Program-made: the position numbers and the translations under genes
Shown here: positions 31,374 to 42,897 of the stretch, piece after piece
How the letters are laid out: each line of letters opens with the position of its first letter
Position numbering within the stretch: position 1 is the first letter of the stretch
Source: Leptura quadrifasciata
Lineage: Eukaryota; Arthropoda; Insecta; Coleoptera; Cerambycidae
Reading direction: 5' to 3'
NCBI GenBank assembly: GCA_963675555.1
Contig: OY776678.1
Span: 10,522,171 to 10,586,170, forward strand
Length of the DNA stretch: 64,000 nt
Notes under the pieces: model-generated
Seen by the model: only the letters and a program-made list of their open reading frames with translations
Database searches by the model: none
What the model was told of the DNA's origin: nothing

Positions 31374-32830
31374 GATATACGGTTCTTATATTATCTAGAA
31401 TTACACCGTTTAAAGTAGGATTCTGATTGCATTTTCCCAACTCGTGTTTTACACTGCCCCAAATCAATTCTATTGTATTAAACATGCAGTAATATGGCGG
31501 TAAACGTAACAGACTATGTCCGTGTGTTTTGCAGATATGGTTCTTTGATAGTTTTTAATAAATCTTTTTTTACTGGAATTTTTTCAGGAATTTTTATATA
31601 TTTATCCCCAACCGTCAGTAAAGTCATACATTACCATAGCGATTTTCGGAAGCAAACAAACACTTTATTTTACAGTAAAATAGAGTAATATTACCTGGCG
31701 CAAATATTTATTAACATAGCCATGACTTTGACATTAAACAGAAATCGTTTGTCGCCAATGATAATTCTACTAAAGAAGATTTACACATTGTTAACATAGA
31801 TAATAATCCTCAAATATTTTCAATTAAAACTTCTTCGACTTCAGGAATTAATTTTTATAATACATCAAGGCGTACTTTCACGTTTAATATAACAAACAAT
31901 AAGTAGATTTGTTTTGTATTTACTGTTTACTTTGTCATAATAAAATGTGATAAGTTATTTTTATTTTTTTAAATTTTTTTATACATTTTATTTAACGTCG
32001 GCCTATTTCCGCTACTGAGGCCTAACACCGACGCCTGTAGGCGAGCTACCCCCAACCAGGAATTTTGCCGAACCTCTTCCCTTCAGAAGAGTAGGGATCT
32101 TTTACTTGCCTAACATTTAATAGACAAGGGACCGACGGCTTTACATCCCCTCCGAAGGATGGTATATCTCCCATACAACCCTCGCCTAAGGTTGTATAGC
32201 TTCCGCGGATACACTGATATACAAGCCGCTGGAAGATGTGTGAGGCGAGGACGCGGTTTCCGTTGGAATGGTCACCCATCCAACTACTAACTGCGCCTGT
32301 CGTTGCTTTACATCGCATACCGAAGTGTGTACATAGTAAAGACGCACCTATGCTCGCCCCCTCGTGATAAGTTATAATATCTTCATTTCTTTAAATTATA
32401 AATTTTTACGGTTGGCGATAAAATTTTTTATTCACCATGTCAGTAAAGTGTTTTTATCGAACTCACCTGTTACTCACCTCACTCGCTTGACTCATAATCT
32501 CAGATTAGTTTGATAAAGACTCAGTTACTACCTTGGTACATAAATAACTATTAAGTCTCATAAATTTTATTATATCGTCCTTTTTCGTATTATTATTTGG
32601 TACTTTATTTAAAAGTCGCAAATGATAAGAAGCATTATCCATAACGATAACTGAATTTGGAGGAATATTAGGTAATAGCTATTCAGCGACCCATTTTTTC
32701 AAACAAATCCGTGGTCATATCTTCGTGATAGTTAGCAGGGCACTGTTTTATGTTTTTGGCTGACAAGAGCAGTGCGTTGGGTATGAACCCATTTTTATTC
32801 TTTCCTTTTATTTGGGTTTTCTACCACATG
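31374..32830 (-). pseudogene. DDE transposase split by a SINE
   Basis: The upstream part (about 32830-32530) reads GFIPNALLLSAKNIKQCPAN, YHEDMTTDLFEKM and NIPPNSVIVMDNASYH, the second-Asp block of a DDE_3-type transposase common in insects. The downstream part (31520-31374) reads RLPPYYCMFNTIELIWGSVK, the third-acid block (NPIELxW type). About 1 kb lies between them, including the SINE at 31959-32363. Frameshifts are present. The middle of the gene is lost or displaced. Confidence 0.7.
31959..32363 (-). mobile_element. 5S-like SINE copy a, full length
   Basis: On the minus strand the head has an internal block GTTAGTAGTTGGATGGGTGA within 32251-32312, very like the 3' half of 5S rRNA (the C-box promoter region). 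It is followed by a GC-rich body with hairpins, ATTAAATGTTAGGCAAG and an A-rich tail. It is flanked by the 12-base duplication GTGATAAGTTAT (31947-31958 and 32364-32375). Confidence 0.85.
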
Positions 32831-32839
32831 TATTAGCCT

Positions 32840-33780
32840 CTTATTTAACAAATAATATAAATCGGGATAAACATAGAGATAATGTATTTTGCTGACGTTT
32901 CGGAAAGTAGTCTCTTTCCGTTTTCAAAGCTTTTTTCGAAGAACTCTTATTTGTTGTGTATATTAAACACGCAACTTTAAGATTCTGTTTATGTTATTTC
33001 CATAGATACTTACTACGTACACAGAACTGATGGTATTTTCTTTTAGATAATGTTGAGTTTGTTATGTTCTTCTTTTAACATTGGTAGCCAGGTTGTACAA
33101 ATATCTACAGAACAGTTCGATGCGCATTTATCTTCATTTAATAAGATTATTGCTGATCCTTTAATTTTTTTTTGTTTCCTGCCTCTTTTGTTAAAATTTT
33201 TGCCGAGTCCCAGTTTATTCTATGTCCGTTTTCCCAAGCATGTTCACAAATCTTAGATTTTTGAATTTCATTCTTTCTTATGTAATTTTTGTGCTCATCC
33301 AACCTCACACTGAAACGTCTGAATGACTCACCCATATAACATTCATCACATTCGCACGGAATATTATAAATACAGTTTTTTGAATTCTGTTCCCAGTTTA
33401 TCGGTTTTGTTATTGTTAAAATAGATCTCAAAGTGTTCCCCGTTTGAAATACCATCCTAACATCAAATTTGTCACCTAGCTTCTCCAATAGTCCGTATAC
33501 ATAAGGAATTTTTGCTGTATAATGACGTTCAGGTTTTTGTCGTACCGGATTATTCTTATTTTCAACATTTATGAAAACTCTATCAACAAATGCTTCAGGG
33601 TATTGATTTTGTACTAGACCCTCTTTTATACATTTTTTTTCGTTATTTAATATTTCATTATTAGATGAGATTAGAAAATTATTTTGGCCCTATCGTATAA
33701 ACATTTTACAACACCCCTTTTAACTTGTATAATAATTTCATCTAGTCGCAAAATGCTATAAATATAAAGAGTATTGAGTA
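32840..33780 (-). pseudogene. Penelope-like element 3' part with GIY-YIG domain
   Basis: The reverse strand reads KRGVVKCLYDRAKIIF, then after a frameshift QYPEAFVDRVFINVENKNNP, RHYTAKIPYVYGLLEKLGDK, and a GIY-YIG endonuclease domain: CIYNIPCECDECYMGESFRR, FSVRLDEHKNYI, ICEHAWENGHRINWDSAKIL. This arrangement (RT, linker, GIY-YIG) is the hallmark of Penelope-like retroelements. Downstream, CTTTCCGAAACGTCAGC at about 32895-32915 is a typical 3' signature. The RT core is missing. Confidence 0.8.
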
Positions 33781-34009
33781 TACGGTCGGTGTAATAAAAA
33801 TATATGTAAATTGAGGATTATCCAAGTACGGAATATTCTTGAGAAAGATAATATGTTTTAAATAATCTAATATAATTGTTTAAAAATAGTATCCGATAAT
33901 TAGTTATTTACAAGACAATAAATTATTACATATAAACAGTTCTTATGGGAAATATGTATATATGGCTAAAGATAACTATGTGATTTAGATTTGATCTAAA
34001 TGTAAAAAT

Positions 34010-34290
34010 TTGAAGATTTTCATTAACATTATGGTTTTACTGTAATTATTATTTTTATGTTCTTTTATTCAGTTTCCGAAATGTCTACCTGTTTATCCTA
34101 TGTATACTTTAGGGCAACGCCCACATATTATAGACTCTTGATTGGTGTTCCTTGTTGGTTTTAACTTTATCATTACTTATTAATTTGCCAAGTGAATGTG
34201 ATGTTTTGTGGGCTATACTAATGTTCTGTTTTTATAAACTTTTAACAGCTTGCTCTGTAGGTTTTCCAATGTATGTGAGTTTTATATTTT
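34010..34290 (-). pseudogene. Penelope-like fragment
   Basis: The reverse strand reads YIGKPTEQAVKSL, ISIAHKTSHSLGKLISNDKV and CGRCPKVYIG, a stop, TGRHFGN and IKEHKN. This is the RT thumb leading into the GIY-YIG start of a second Penelope-like copy. Confidence 0.7.
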
Positions 34291-34554
34291 ACCGTATTAT
34301 TTATGGCAGGAATATGAATGGCGCGGTATTTTATGGATAAAATGCATCCATCTAAGCTTTCTACAAACAATAGGAGAACCTCAAACCAATATCGAAATCT
34401 AACATATAAATTCTAAGAAAAAAAACGTTGGGATGTTCATCATGCCATATATTGAAAACACGAATATGCCCTATCGAATTCTTATGGATAATTTTTTTTT
34501 AAATACTATTTCAATTTATTGGTTAATAACAAAATAAATACATAATTATTAATC

Positions 34555-34748
34555 AATTAATCATTTAGTGAGGATAATTGGTCTGTGTTACTAGAATATT
34601 CTTGCGGCTCCTCTGAAAACTCTCCTATGTATACACCATTACATTCTGAGCACGGAATTTTACGTGTTTTATCTTTTAATTTAGTGAATTTTTTTTTACC
34701 AATAGTGTTTTCATTTGCATATGCAATGGTTAAACCACTTTTGTAAGA
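34555..34748 (-). pseudogene. Penelope-like GIY-YIG start, inverted piece
   Basis: The reverse strand reads KLKDKTRKIPCSECNGVYIG, the start of a GIY-YIG domain. The rest of such a domain lies on the opposite strand from 34750, so the copy has an internal inversion or two copies meet head to head. Confidence 0.65.
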
Positions 34749-34749
34749 G

Positions 34750-35003
34750 TTCGATTAAGTTTCTCTTACAAAAAGAGGCACCACAGACAGATATATTAAA
34801 AAACGAATATCTGAACATGTAACTGAGTGCAAAATTTTCCATACCAAAGAAAATCCAACACAACTAGTTGAGCACACAGGGCCATACTTTTGCGTTTAAT
34901 GATGCCAATATAATAGCTAAAAATAATAATTACAAGAAGAGAATGTTCATTGAAATGATTTGTATTAAGAAGAATCCCAACAGTATAAATAAGCGAAAAT
35001 ATA
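34750..35003 (+). pseudogene. Penelope-like GIY-YIG end
   Basis: The forward strand reads RGTTDRYIKKRISEHVTECK and then, frame-shifted, TQGHTFAFNDANIIAKNNNY and KRMFIEMICIKKNPNSINKR, the C-terminal half of a GIY-YIG domain. DNA transposon copy 3 starts at 35004, and the Penelope 3' region seems to resume at 37661. Confidence 0.7.
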
Positions 35004-35797
35004 TACAGGGTGTCTCACCGGGAACTGAATCGATCGGTATAGAGAAAAGTACGAATCAGAAAATTTTGAAAATTTAGATAATTACTAATGTCGGTGTGGC
35101 CAATCCAACTAAAATAATTACAAGCAGCTGGCACTTCCGTTTATACCGGAAGCCCATACCAACTTGCTTATTTCAAATGGAACATCCTATATATTTTAGG
35201 GTTTTCGAAAAGGGCATAAAATTCTAAGTGGAAAATATGTAGCATGTCCTATACCTAAACCTAGCCGTTTCAGAGATATTTGACATTTTATAGAAAATTT
35301 GACAGGTGCAACGGTTTGCAAGAACCGTTATAACTTTCTTCGTGTAAAAGATCCTCATTTGCTTCTTGTTACATAAAAAGAACACAAGGAGAACTACGTT
35401 CTACAACTGAAATAAATTCAATAATATCATACCAAGTGTTCCGTTCTTCGCGTTATATTTTGTCAACTTCAAACCGCGAAAACGTGTTTAGGTCAAATGG
35501 AACACCCTATATTTTTTTACGTCAAGTTGTGTAAAATTGAATTCCCTTTTTTCTGATATTAGCATTGTGGGGGTTAAAGTTACAACTTTTTGAAATATTT
35601 GCGATTTTATTAGAAATTCATGAATTTCATCAAAATAGCCATTATTAGAGACAATCAGTCATTATCTTATGTCAAAAAATGCCAGCACGTTTAAATTACA
35701 CCCACGAAGACTTTTTAAATTTGTTTATTATTTATGGAGAATGTGATAAAGTAATATCAAGAACTTGCAGCACATTTGCTACTCGATATCCAGAAAA
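35004..35797. repeat. Left terminal inverted arm, copy 3
   Basis: Inverted match of 36913-37660. It contains the transposase start ATG at 35679 and about 40 codons. Confidence 0.82.
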
Positions 35798-36807
35798 ATG
35801 GAAACCGTCACCAAACACTGTAAAACGCATACTGGAAAATTTTAAAAATCATGGCTCTGCCAAGGCAAAATGCAAAAAAGAAAGCCTATTCTTGATGACA
35901 AAAACATTGAAATAGTCATTCTGGGATATTTTCATGCATTTCCAAGGATGTCATTAAGACAAGCTGCTCTGGAATCGGGACTATGCAAGGATTCAATTCA
36001 CAGAATCTTATTAAAACATAAGTTTCACGCGTTTTCATTCCATATGGTTCAAGGATCAAAAGAAACAGATTTCCTAAGAAGACAGAATTTTTGTGAGTTT
36101 ATTCTAATAAGGTCTGAGGGTCACGATTCTTATTTGGGAAATATATGGATAGATGAAGCAAAATTTACTAAAAATGGACTTTTTAATAGACACAATTCGC
36201 ATTATTGGAGTGACTTAAATCCTCATATGTTCAGAGAGCGAAACTTTCAGGAATGTTGGCAGTTCAATGTTTATGCCATAAGAAACGATAGAGTGGTGGC
36301 ATTACAATTTTATCAGGAAAATTTAAACGGTAAATTAAATTTTCTCTTCTGCTAATATGTATAGGTAAATTTTTGTTTTTTTTTTAGGTGAGAGATATCT
36401 GAATATCTTACAAAATTTAAATAATAACTATTTAGAAAATTTACCTCTCGCCGAACATAGAAACATTTTTTATCAGCACGACGATACTCCCTCACATAAC
36501 GCATATTTAATTAATAATTATTTACAAGAAACTTTTTATGATCAATGGATTGCCAATAATGGACCTTTCTTATGGCCTCCTCGCTCTCCCGATTTATCAG
36601 TTCTGGATTATTTCACTTGGGGAATTATTAAAAATAAAGTTTATGAGAGCCCATTAACAACCACTGAAGATTGTATGCAAAGAGTAAGAAATGCGTTTCA
36701 AAACATATCACAGGATTCAATTAGAAGAGCTACCCATGAGGAACTAATCCGAAGATGCGAAAAATGTGTCGAGATTCGAGGGCGGAATTTTGAGCAATTA
36801 TTAAATT
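35679..36807 (+). pseudogene. DD41D transposase with a 58-bp intron, one frameshift
   Basis: The transposase cuts and joins element ends at TA sites. It starts MPARLNYTHEDFLNLFIIYG at 35679, inside the left arm; a DUF4817-like head is followed by ILENFKNHGSAKAK. An A-run at 35874-35879 shifts the frame to KPILDDKNIEIVILGYFHAF, SLRQAALESGLCKDSIHRIL and WIDEAKFTKNG (first Asp). Exon 1 ends at 36329 and exon 2 starts at 36388 (GT-AG, joining LNG to ERYLNIL). Then FYQHDDTPSHNAYL (second Asp), WPPRSPDLSVLDYFTWG (third Asp, 41 residues on) and RGRNFEQLLN with its stop. All three catalytic Asp are present; only the A-run breaks it. Confidence 0.82.
36330..36387 (+). other. Candidate spliceosomal intron in transposase
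   Basis: GTAAATTA at the start, a T-rich tract and TTTTTTTTTTAG at the end. Removing it keeps the frame and restores the family-typical LNGERYL junction. Confidence 0.65.
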
Positions 36808-36912
36808 AAAATTAAATCATACTTTAAATTGATCTTATCGCTGCTATTTTAGTTCATGCCATATCTTCAATTCGATTAATGCGCATGTTACAGTGTTAGT
36901 GTTATTTTGCGT

Positions 36913-37660
36913 TTTTGTGGATATCGAGTAGCAAATGTGCTGCAAGTTCTTGATATTACTTTATCACATTCTCCATAAATAATAAACAAATTTAGAAAGT
37001 CTTCGTGGGTGTAATTTAAACGTGCTGGCATTTTTTGACATAAAATAATGACTGATTGTTTCTAATCATGGCTATTTTGATGAAATGGTTACAACAATTC
37101 ATGAATTTCTAATAAAATCGCAAATATTTCAAAAAGTTGTAACTTTAACTCCCACAATGCTAATATCAGAAAAAAGGGAATTCAATTTTACACAACTTGA
37201 CGTAAAAAAATATAGAATGTTCCATTTGACCTAAACTAGTTTTCGCGGTTTGAAGTTGACAAAATGTAATGCGAAAAACGGAACACTTGGTATGATATTA
37301 TTGAATTTATTTCAGTTATGGAACATAACTCTCCTTGTGTTCTTTTTACGTGACAAGAAGCATATCTCTTACACGAAGAAAGTTATAACGGTTCTTGCAA
37401 ACCGTTGCACCTGTCAAATTTTCTATAAAATGTCAAATATCAATTCATGCTCTTCTCAAAAACTCTAAAATATATAGGGTGTTCCATTTGAAATAAGCAA
37501 GTTGGTATCGACTTCCGGTATAAGCGGAAGTGCCAGCTGCTTGTAACTATTTTAGTTGGATTGGCCACACCGACATTAGTAATTATCTAAATTTTCAAAA
37601 TTTTCTGATGTGTACTTTTCTCTATATCGATCGATTCAGTTCCCGGTGAGACACCCTGTA
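36913..37660. repeat. Right terminal inverted arm, copy 3
   Basis: Carries an antisense copy of the transposase 5' end (complement of ACTCGATATCCA and GCCAGCACGTTTAAATTACA), then the arm out to CCCTGTA. Confidence 0.82.
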
Positions 37661-38060
37661 TAGTTATACATTTATGCTGTACTGTACAAGAAACATTACC
37701 TAATACAAAAGTTACATGCCTAATATGTCCCGTGATTTTAAAAAGTTAATGCCAAAAAAAAATTAATTTAACCGTAAGTGTTCATATATTTTTCTTTTTT
37801 ATAATTTATTATACAGTTTTTTATGTTTTACACCTAATTTTTAATAATCTTTTTTGAAAGTTCCTTTTTGCATTTTTAATATTTTAATGTGTTAACAATG
37901 TAATATAGTTATAATCTTTTGTTTAATTGTCTTTAAGTATAACAACAAATGTTAAGTTTTATTTATACCTGCATTTATATGTTTTCTTTTAGTGTTCTGA
38001 CGAAGTTTAACGAAACGTCGACAAGTTAAAAAAAGGAAATTTTGTTCATTTTTATGATCC
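37661..38060 (+). mobile_element. Penelope-like 3' flank, resumed
   Basis: AT-rich sequence ending in TTCTGACGAAG and CGAAACGTCGAC (37994-38021), a 3' signature common in Penelope-like elements and also seen, inverted, near 32895. It plausibly continues the copy at 34750-35003 that DNA transposon copy 3 interrupts. Confidence 0.5.
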
Positions 38061-38849
38061 CAAAACGCGCCTAAAAATACATTATTATAATATTCATATT
38101 GGATCACAAAAAACACAAGTAAATAATTAAATTAATTTTCTCCAACAATAACAAGGATAAATACGTAAATATCTATTATGCATTAATTGTTTAACAGTTC
38201 AGTAGCTGAGAAATTGAAAAGTTACATTGCCGAAAGAATAAAAAGTATATCAGCTTCAAGAAAACTCTTAGCGAAAGTGTAGACAGTAAAGAGAAAATCT
38301 AGAGATAGGTAATCTTAGCTGAAAATTATATATGAGATTTAAATCCTAGACTAGAATAAGTCGAGTGGGGGAGGGGGCTTCGGTGCTGCAGCAGTTGGAG
38401 ATGTAGAAGAGGAGTTCGAGGAACAACTCCGGAGCCTGGGGGGTAACTGGAGGGACTCGAGTAGCATTGCGCTGAGTATTGAGAGCTCCGGGTAATGTCC
38501 TCATCCGGGCGCGGCGGGTCGATACCGAAGCAGAAACGCCGCCCAACCGCCCTTCTCATGTGCTACTATTCTCGCCCGAGAACAACTTTTATTTGTCTCC
38601 GGCAAACAGTACCGGACTCCTCGTTTTGTTTATGTATACCGAATGCTCGCGACAGAGTGGTCGCTGGAAGGGCTGTCGAACATATCCAAACATTTTAGGA
38701 TTATTTTTTTTGTGGTAAAGAGAACTAAAAACACTAAAATACATCACATTATTGAAAAATCAAATAACTATTTTTACTTAAAACATAAAAGATATCAAAA
38801 ACATTTTTTTTTCTGAAGTATTAGATCTAATTTACAATTAATGCAGTCA
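38061..38849. other. Unassigned, with a GC-rich island
   Basis: 38360-38690 is clearly richer in G and C than its surroundings and holds overlapping open frames on both strands (60-80 codons), none recognised. It could be part of an LTR element or a captured gene piece. Confidence 0.35.
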
Positions 38850-41469
38850 TACACAGGCTGTCCATTTTATCAGAGGGCACTCGAGAATATCTCACTTAAT
38901 ATCGGTCGTACAAAAAAAATTTTTTTATGAAAATTGTGCCGATTTATATAATCTACAAAATGGTTTAAAGACATTTGAAATCCATGGCCTACTTTAATAG
39001 TTGTTATGGCGGAAAACATCGAGAATGCGGAAAACGTCTAGGCCAAATATCTGCGTTATTTGAAGAGATACGGGAAAAATTCTAAGGCGAAAATCTTTTG
39101 CAAAACAGAGTGTTTCAATGAGGTTTTATCTAATTTTTTTCAAAACTGCTGTATTTTGAGATATACCCTTCAGGCTGTTAAAAAAATTATTTTAAAACGG
39201 GCAGAAAATAGCGCCATTAAATAGAGTATTTTTTTTCCTTTTCAACGATATATCACATGCCATATTTGTTCATTGGTACTACGTTAGTAATTATAAAAAC
39301 CTTTTATTAATACCAATAATTTTTTTTTAACATGCATTACACTTGCCGTGGAGAAGTTTTGATTAAATAAAACGAAAAAATAATTCAATAAGTTGTTCAA
39401 ATCTTTGCTATAATCAAACATTAACATAATTAAGAAGAATAAAGTAAATTCAGGTAACAAAAACAAATTAATAATAAAAAGAATATAGCACACAGAAAGA
39501 ACATTAATATTTATCTAATCCTCAAAATAATTTTTAAGATATCATATCAAGTATTCAAAGTGTCCACCGCGATTTCTTATGCACAATCGAGCGCGGCACT
39601 GCATTTAAAACATTATTCGGCATTTCGGGGGTCACTGTAATACATGCCTGTTGAATTCGAGCTGTTAGGTCCTCTACATTTTGCGGTGTTATCTTTAATA
39701 TACCCCCATAGAAAAAATCCATTGGGGTTATATCTGGAGAACGAGGGGGCTATCGAATAAATCCATTGGTAGCTATCCAATGTTGAGGCAAAATTTCGTC
39801 TAAATACTCTAGACAAATCTGGGAATTGTGAAGAGGAGCTTCATCTTGTTGAAAATATTGAAAGTTGTGTCGATTCTCTAAATGTGGGTCGTCTAAGAAT
39901 TCATTAAATTCATTTCTCAAAAAGTTTAGGTACCTTTGACCACTGAGGTGACCATCATAAAAATAAGGACCTATTAAATTGGTGCCTAAAATACCTATCC
40001 ACACATTCATTGAAAAACGATTTTGAAACCCAGTCGGTCTATGCCAGTGTGTATTTTCAGAAGTCCATTTGTAATGAATATTGCGATTAAAAAATCCATT
40101 ATTGGAAAAACTTGCCTCGCCGGACTAAAGTATTTTACTACATATTAATGGATCGGCACGTCCTCCTTGGTTTGCCCCCGCTTGTAAATTGTGAACTTTT
40201 TTGGCTTTATAACACCGGTAACCATTTATCTTTAAAATTTTTCTAGCACTTGTTTTATTTACATGACAAGCAATTTGAATTTCTCTTAATGATGTTTCCA
40301 GATTTTATGTATTTTTATTTCTTACACAATTAATAACTCGGTTTACCTTATTTACATTATCAGTAACACTGTTCAACCTTGTCTTCTTCTTTAAAAATGA
40401 ACCATTATTTTTCAGTTTCGTAGCTAATTTTCTGAACAGAGTTTTATTCGGCTGTAGTGCTTGTGGAAATCCGTTTCTATATTCTACTTGAGCTAATCCA
40501 GAGTTAAAATTGCATTGGCAATTTGTAACGAACATATTATAACGATCAATGTGAATGAAAACCATTTTTGAAAATTCTAAATTTTTAAACGAGTGTGATT
40601 GAGTAAGAGTTTAAGTATTAACTGAGATGATCTGTCAAAAAATTAAATTGTCAAGTTTGTTCATAGCCAACTATTTTAAAATAATTAAAATAATAGTGAA
40701 ATCGTGAATTACAAATAAATGGATATTATACTTAAATTAATTGGTAAAGACATTTTAACTTTCTGAGCAAGGAGTGACGCCATTATGGAGGACCTCTATA
40801 CATTGGCATAACTGTGAATACTCTTTCCATAATTGCTCCATGTTGCTTTCTTGATTATTATTTTGTTTTTGTTACCTGAATTTACTTTATTCTTCTTAAT
40901 TGTGTTAATGTTTTATTATAGCAAATATTTAAACAACCTATTGAATTATATTATCGTTTTATTTAATCATAACCCCACGGCAAGTATAATGCTTGTTAAA
41001 AAAAATTATTGGTTTAAAAAAAATGTTTTTATAATTACTAACGTAGTACCAATAAATAAATATGCCATGTGATATATCGTTGAAAAGGGACGAAAATATT
41101 CTATTTAATGGAGCCATTTCCCGCCCGTTACAAAATAATTTTTTTACAGCCTGAAGAACAAATCTCAAAATACAGCGGTTTTGAAACAAATTAGATAAAA
41201 CCTCGTTGAAACACTCGGTTTTGCAAAAATTTTCACCTTAGAATTTCTCTCGTATCTCTTCAAATAACGGAGATATTTGGCCTAGACGTTTTCCGCATTT
41301 TCAATATATTCCGCCATAACTCTTAAAGTAGGCCATGGATTTCCAATGTTTTTAAACCATTTTGTAGGTTATATAAATCGGCACAATTTTCGTAAAAATA
41401 TTTTTTTTTGTACGACCTACATTAAGTGAGATATTCTCGAGGGCCCTGATAAAATGGACAGCCTATATA
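38850..41469 (-). mobile_element. DD41D-type DNA transposon copy 4
   Basis: The arms, about 38850-39480 and 40840-41469 (roughly 630 bases), are inverted matches, sharing GGCTGTCCATTTTATCAG, GAGATATT, AATCCATGGCCTACTTTA, GGCCAAATATCT and AATTCAGGTAACAAAAACAA. The termini are worn (TACACAGGC and GCCTATATA rather than TACAGGGTG). It contains a minus-strand transposase. Confidence 0.82.
39541..40565 (-). pseudogene. DD41D transposase, copy 4 (broken)
   Basis: It starts MVFIHIDRYNMFVTNCQCNF at 40565, with NGFPQALQPNKTLFRKLATK and VNKVNRVINCVRN. After frame breaks, the first-Asp block is damaged (GEASFSNNGFFNRN survives). Then SMNVWIGILGTNLIGPYFYD, FQYFQQDEAPLHNSQI (second Asp), a stop, PPRSPDITPMDFF (third Asp, 41 residues on) and CIRNRGGHFEYLI with its stop. 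Non-functional. The head lacks the usual first helix. Confidence 0.8.
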
Positions 41470-41599
41470 TTTCATATCAAATGGGAACTTTGTAAGTCAA
41501 ACAATTATCAAAATATTAACTGTTTGAAATTTTAACGGATATTTTGGAGTACAATATTGCATATATATGTGTTGGATTAGATTGTCTTAATTTTGCTTA

Positions 41600-42700
41600 C
41601 TTAGGAGACCCTTGTAGGTACATTTTTACAGGAAAGCATAAATTCGACCAGGCGCATCCGGCATATATTCGACTAAATTAAAGTTGAAAATAATCTTTTC
41701 GATTGTTACCATAGGCCAGTCGTCAGGAAGTTGCGAATGCGTAAAAACCGTTTTAAATCTGACAAAAGATTTTACTGTTGGAACCAGTTTATTATAGGCC
41801 TCTTTTAGACATAAAAATTTTTCACCCTCGCCCGCCCCCCCGGGTGTTTGGGACATTATCGCTTAAAAATCTTATTTTTACATGATGGTGCGCCCCCAAA
41901 TTATCGTTTAGTAGTCCGAGGTTACTTGACCCAATTAAACGGAATACGTTGGATCGGACGTGGTGTACCTGTAGCTTGGCCTCCGCGGTCGCCGAATCTA
42001 AATCCTCTTGACTTTCTTTTGTGGGGATATTTAAAAAATGAAGTTTACCAAACCGAAGTTGACGATATCACAACAGCTGTCCATAATCTGCGTCTTCTAG
42101 AACAGCAGGGAAAAAGAAGACTTCAGCTAGTGTGACAAAATTGGATTAGATGGATTCAGGTGTGCTTGAATGTCAATGGACAGAATAGTTTTTATAGAAA
42201 TAATACGTTATTTTAACATTTCCATTAATTTGTAATTTTAACAATTTATATCTTTTTTTCTGTTGGACTTTTTTTTTTTTTTTAAGAAATCGACTTCTTA
42301 TTTAAAGGTACATCTATGGTTAAAATTTTTCGGGCAAGTTGCGTTACACCCTGCATAGAGTGAATATGATACAGTGCTTGAATTTCCCCACCTATAACTC
42401 CAAGAATATTAATACTACGTAAAAATGTATTTGAACCATTTCGATAGAGAATTTATTTATCTTTAGCTTTAATATCGATCTTAACCGAGATATTTGCAAA
42501 AAATTACTTTCAAGTAATATTGCTTAAAAATTGGGGATGCTCTGGGGGGTGGGCGAGGAGGAAAAATTACAATGTCTAAAAGAGGCCTATAACGAACTGG
42601 TTCGAATAGTAAAATCTTTTGTCCGATTTAAGAAGATGTTAATCTACCTGACGACTAGCCTACCAATGAACTATATATTTTTAAACGTACCTCCTAATTT
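41600..42700 (+). mobile_element. Collapsed DD41D-type DNA transposon
   Basis: An inverted repeat (about 41700-41870 against 42505-42650, sharing CCTCTTTTAGACAT and AAAATCTTTTGTC-type blocks on opposite strands) surrounds a transposase C-terminus. The N-terminal half of the gene has been deleted. Confidence 0.65.
41848..42190 (+). pseudogene. DD41D transposase C-terminal fragment
   Basis: The forward strand reads FLHDGAPPNYRLVVRGYL (second Asp), RWIGRGVPVAWPPRSPNLNP and LDFLLWGYLKNEVYQTEVDD. From the second Asp to LD there are 41 residues, as in the other copies. Everything upstream of the second Asp is missing. Confidence 0.78.
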
Positions 42701-42897
42701 TTTTCTAAAATCTGTCCATTGCTCTGTAAGTAAGTTTGTTGTGTTGTTTTTCATTAATTTCCCTTTTGAATTTCGTACAGTTTTGAGATATACAAATGAA
42801 GAAAAGTAAGACGTTCTAAACATTTATTTCAGATCAAATGGAAATATAATGATGCATCAAGAATTTATGAGGATAACTTTGCAGAATGTGTGCATCT
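42191..42897. other. Transposon flank, no gene
   Basis: Includes the right arm of the collapsed transposon (to about 42700). GCGTTACACCCTGCATAG at about 42343-42360 looks like a worn transposon end. Nothing else recognised. Confidence 0.4.

Larger units (their letters stand above)
35004..37660 (+). mobile_element. DD41D-type DNA transposon copy 3 with very long TIRs
   Basis: The termini are TACAGGGTGTCTCACC and GGTGAGACACCCTGTA, flanked by TA on both sides. The inverted arms are 35004 to about 35797 and about 36913 to 37660, roughly 790 and 750 bases, and even include the first codons of the transposase. It sits inside a Penelope-like copy. It is the best preserved copy of the family in this window. 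Confidence 0.88.

Noticed and set aside
35870..35882. Programmed -1 frameshift at the A-run in transposase copy 3
   Set aside because: The run is AAA AAA G in the zero frame, not the A-AAA-AAG register needed for a standard slippery heptamer. A one-base indel in a homopolymer is simpler.
38326..38718. Overlapping frames of 66-79 codons on both strands
   Set aside because: A GC-rich segment keeps several frames open at once; none has a recognisable domain. Listed as an unexplained island instead.
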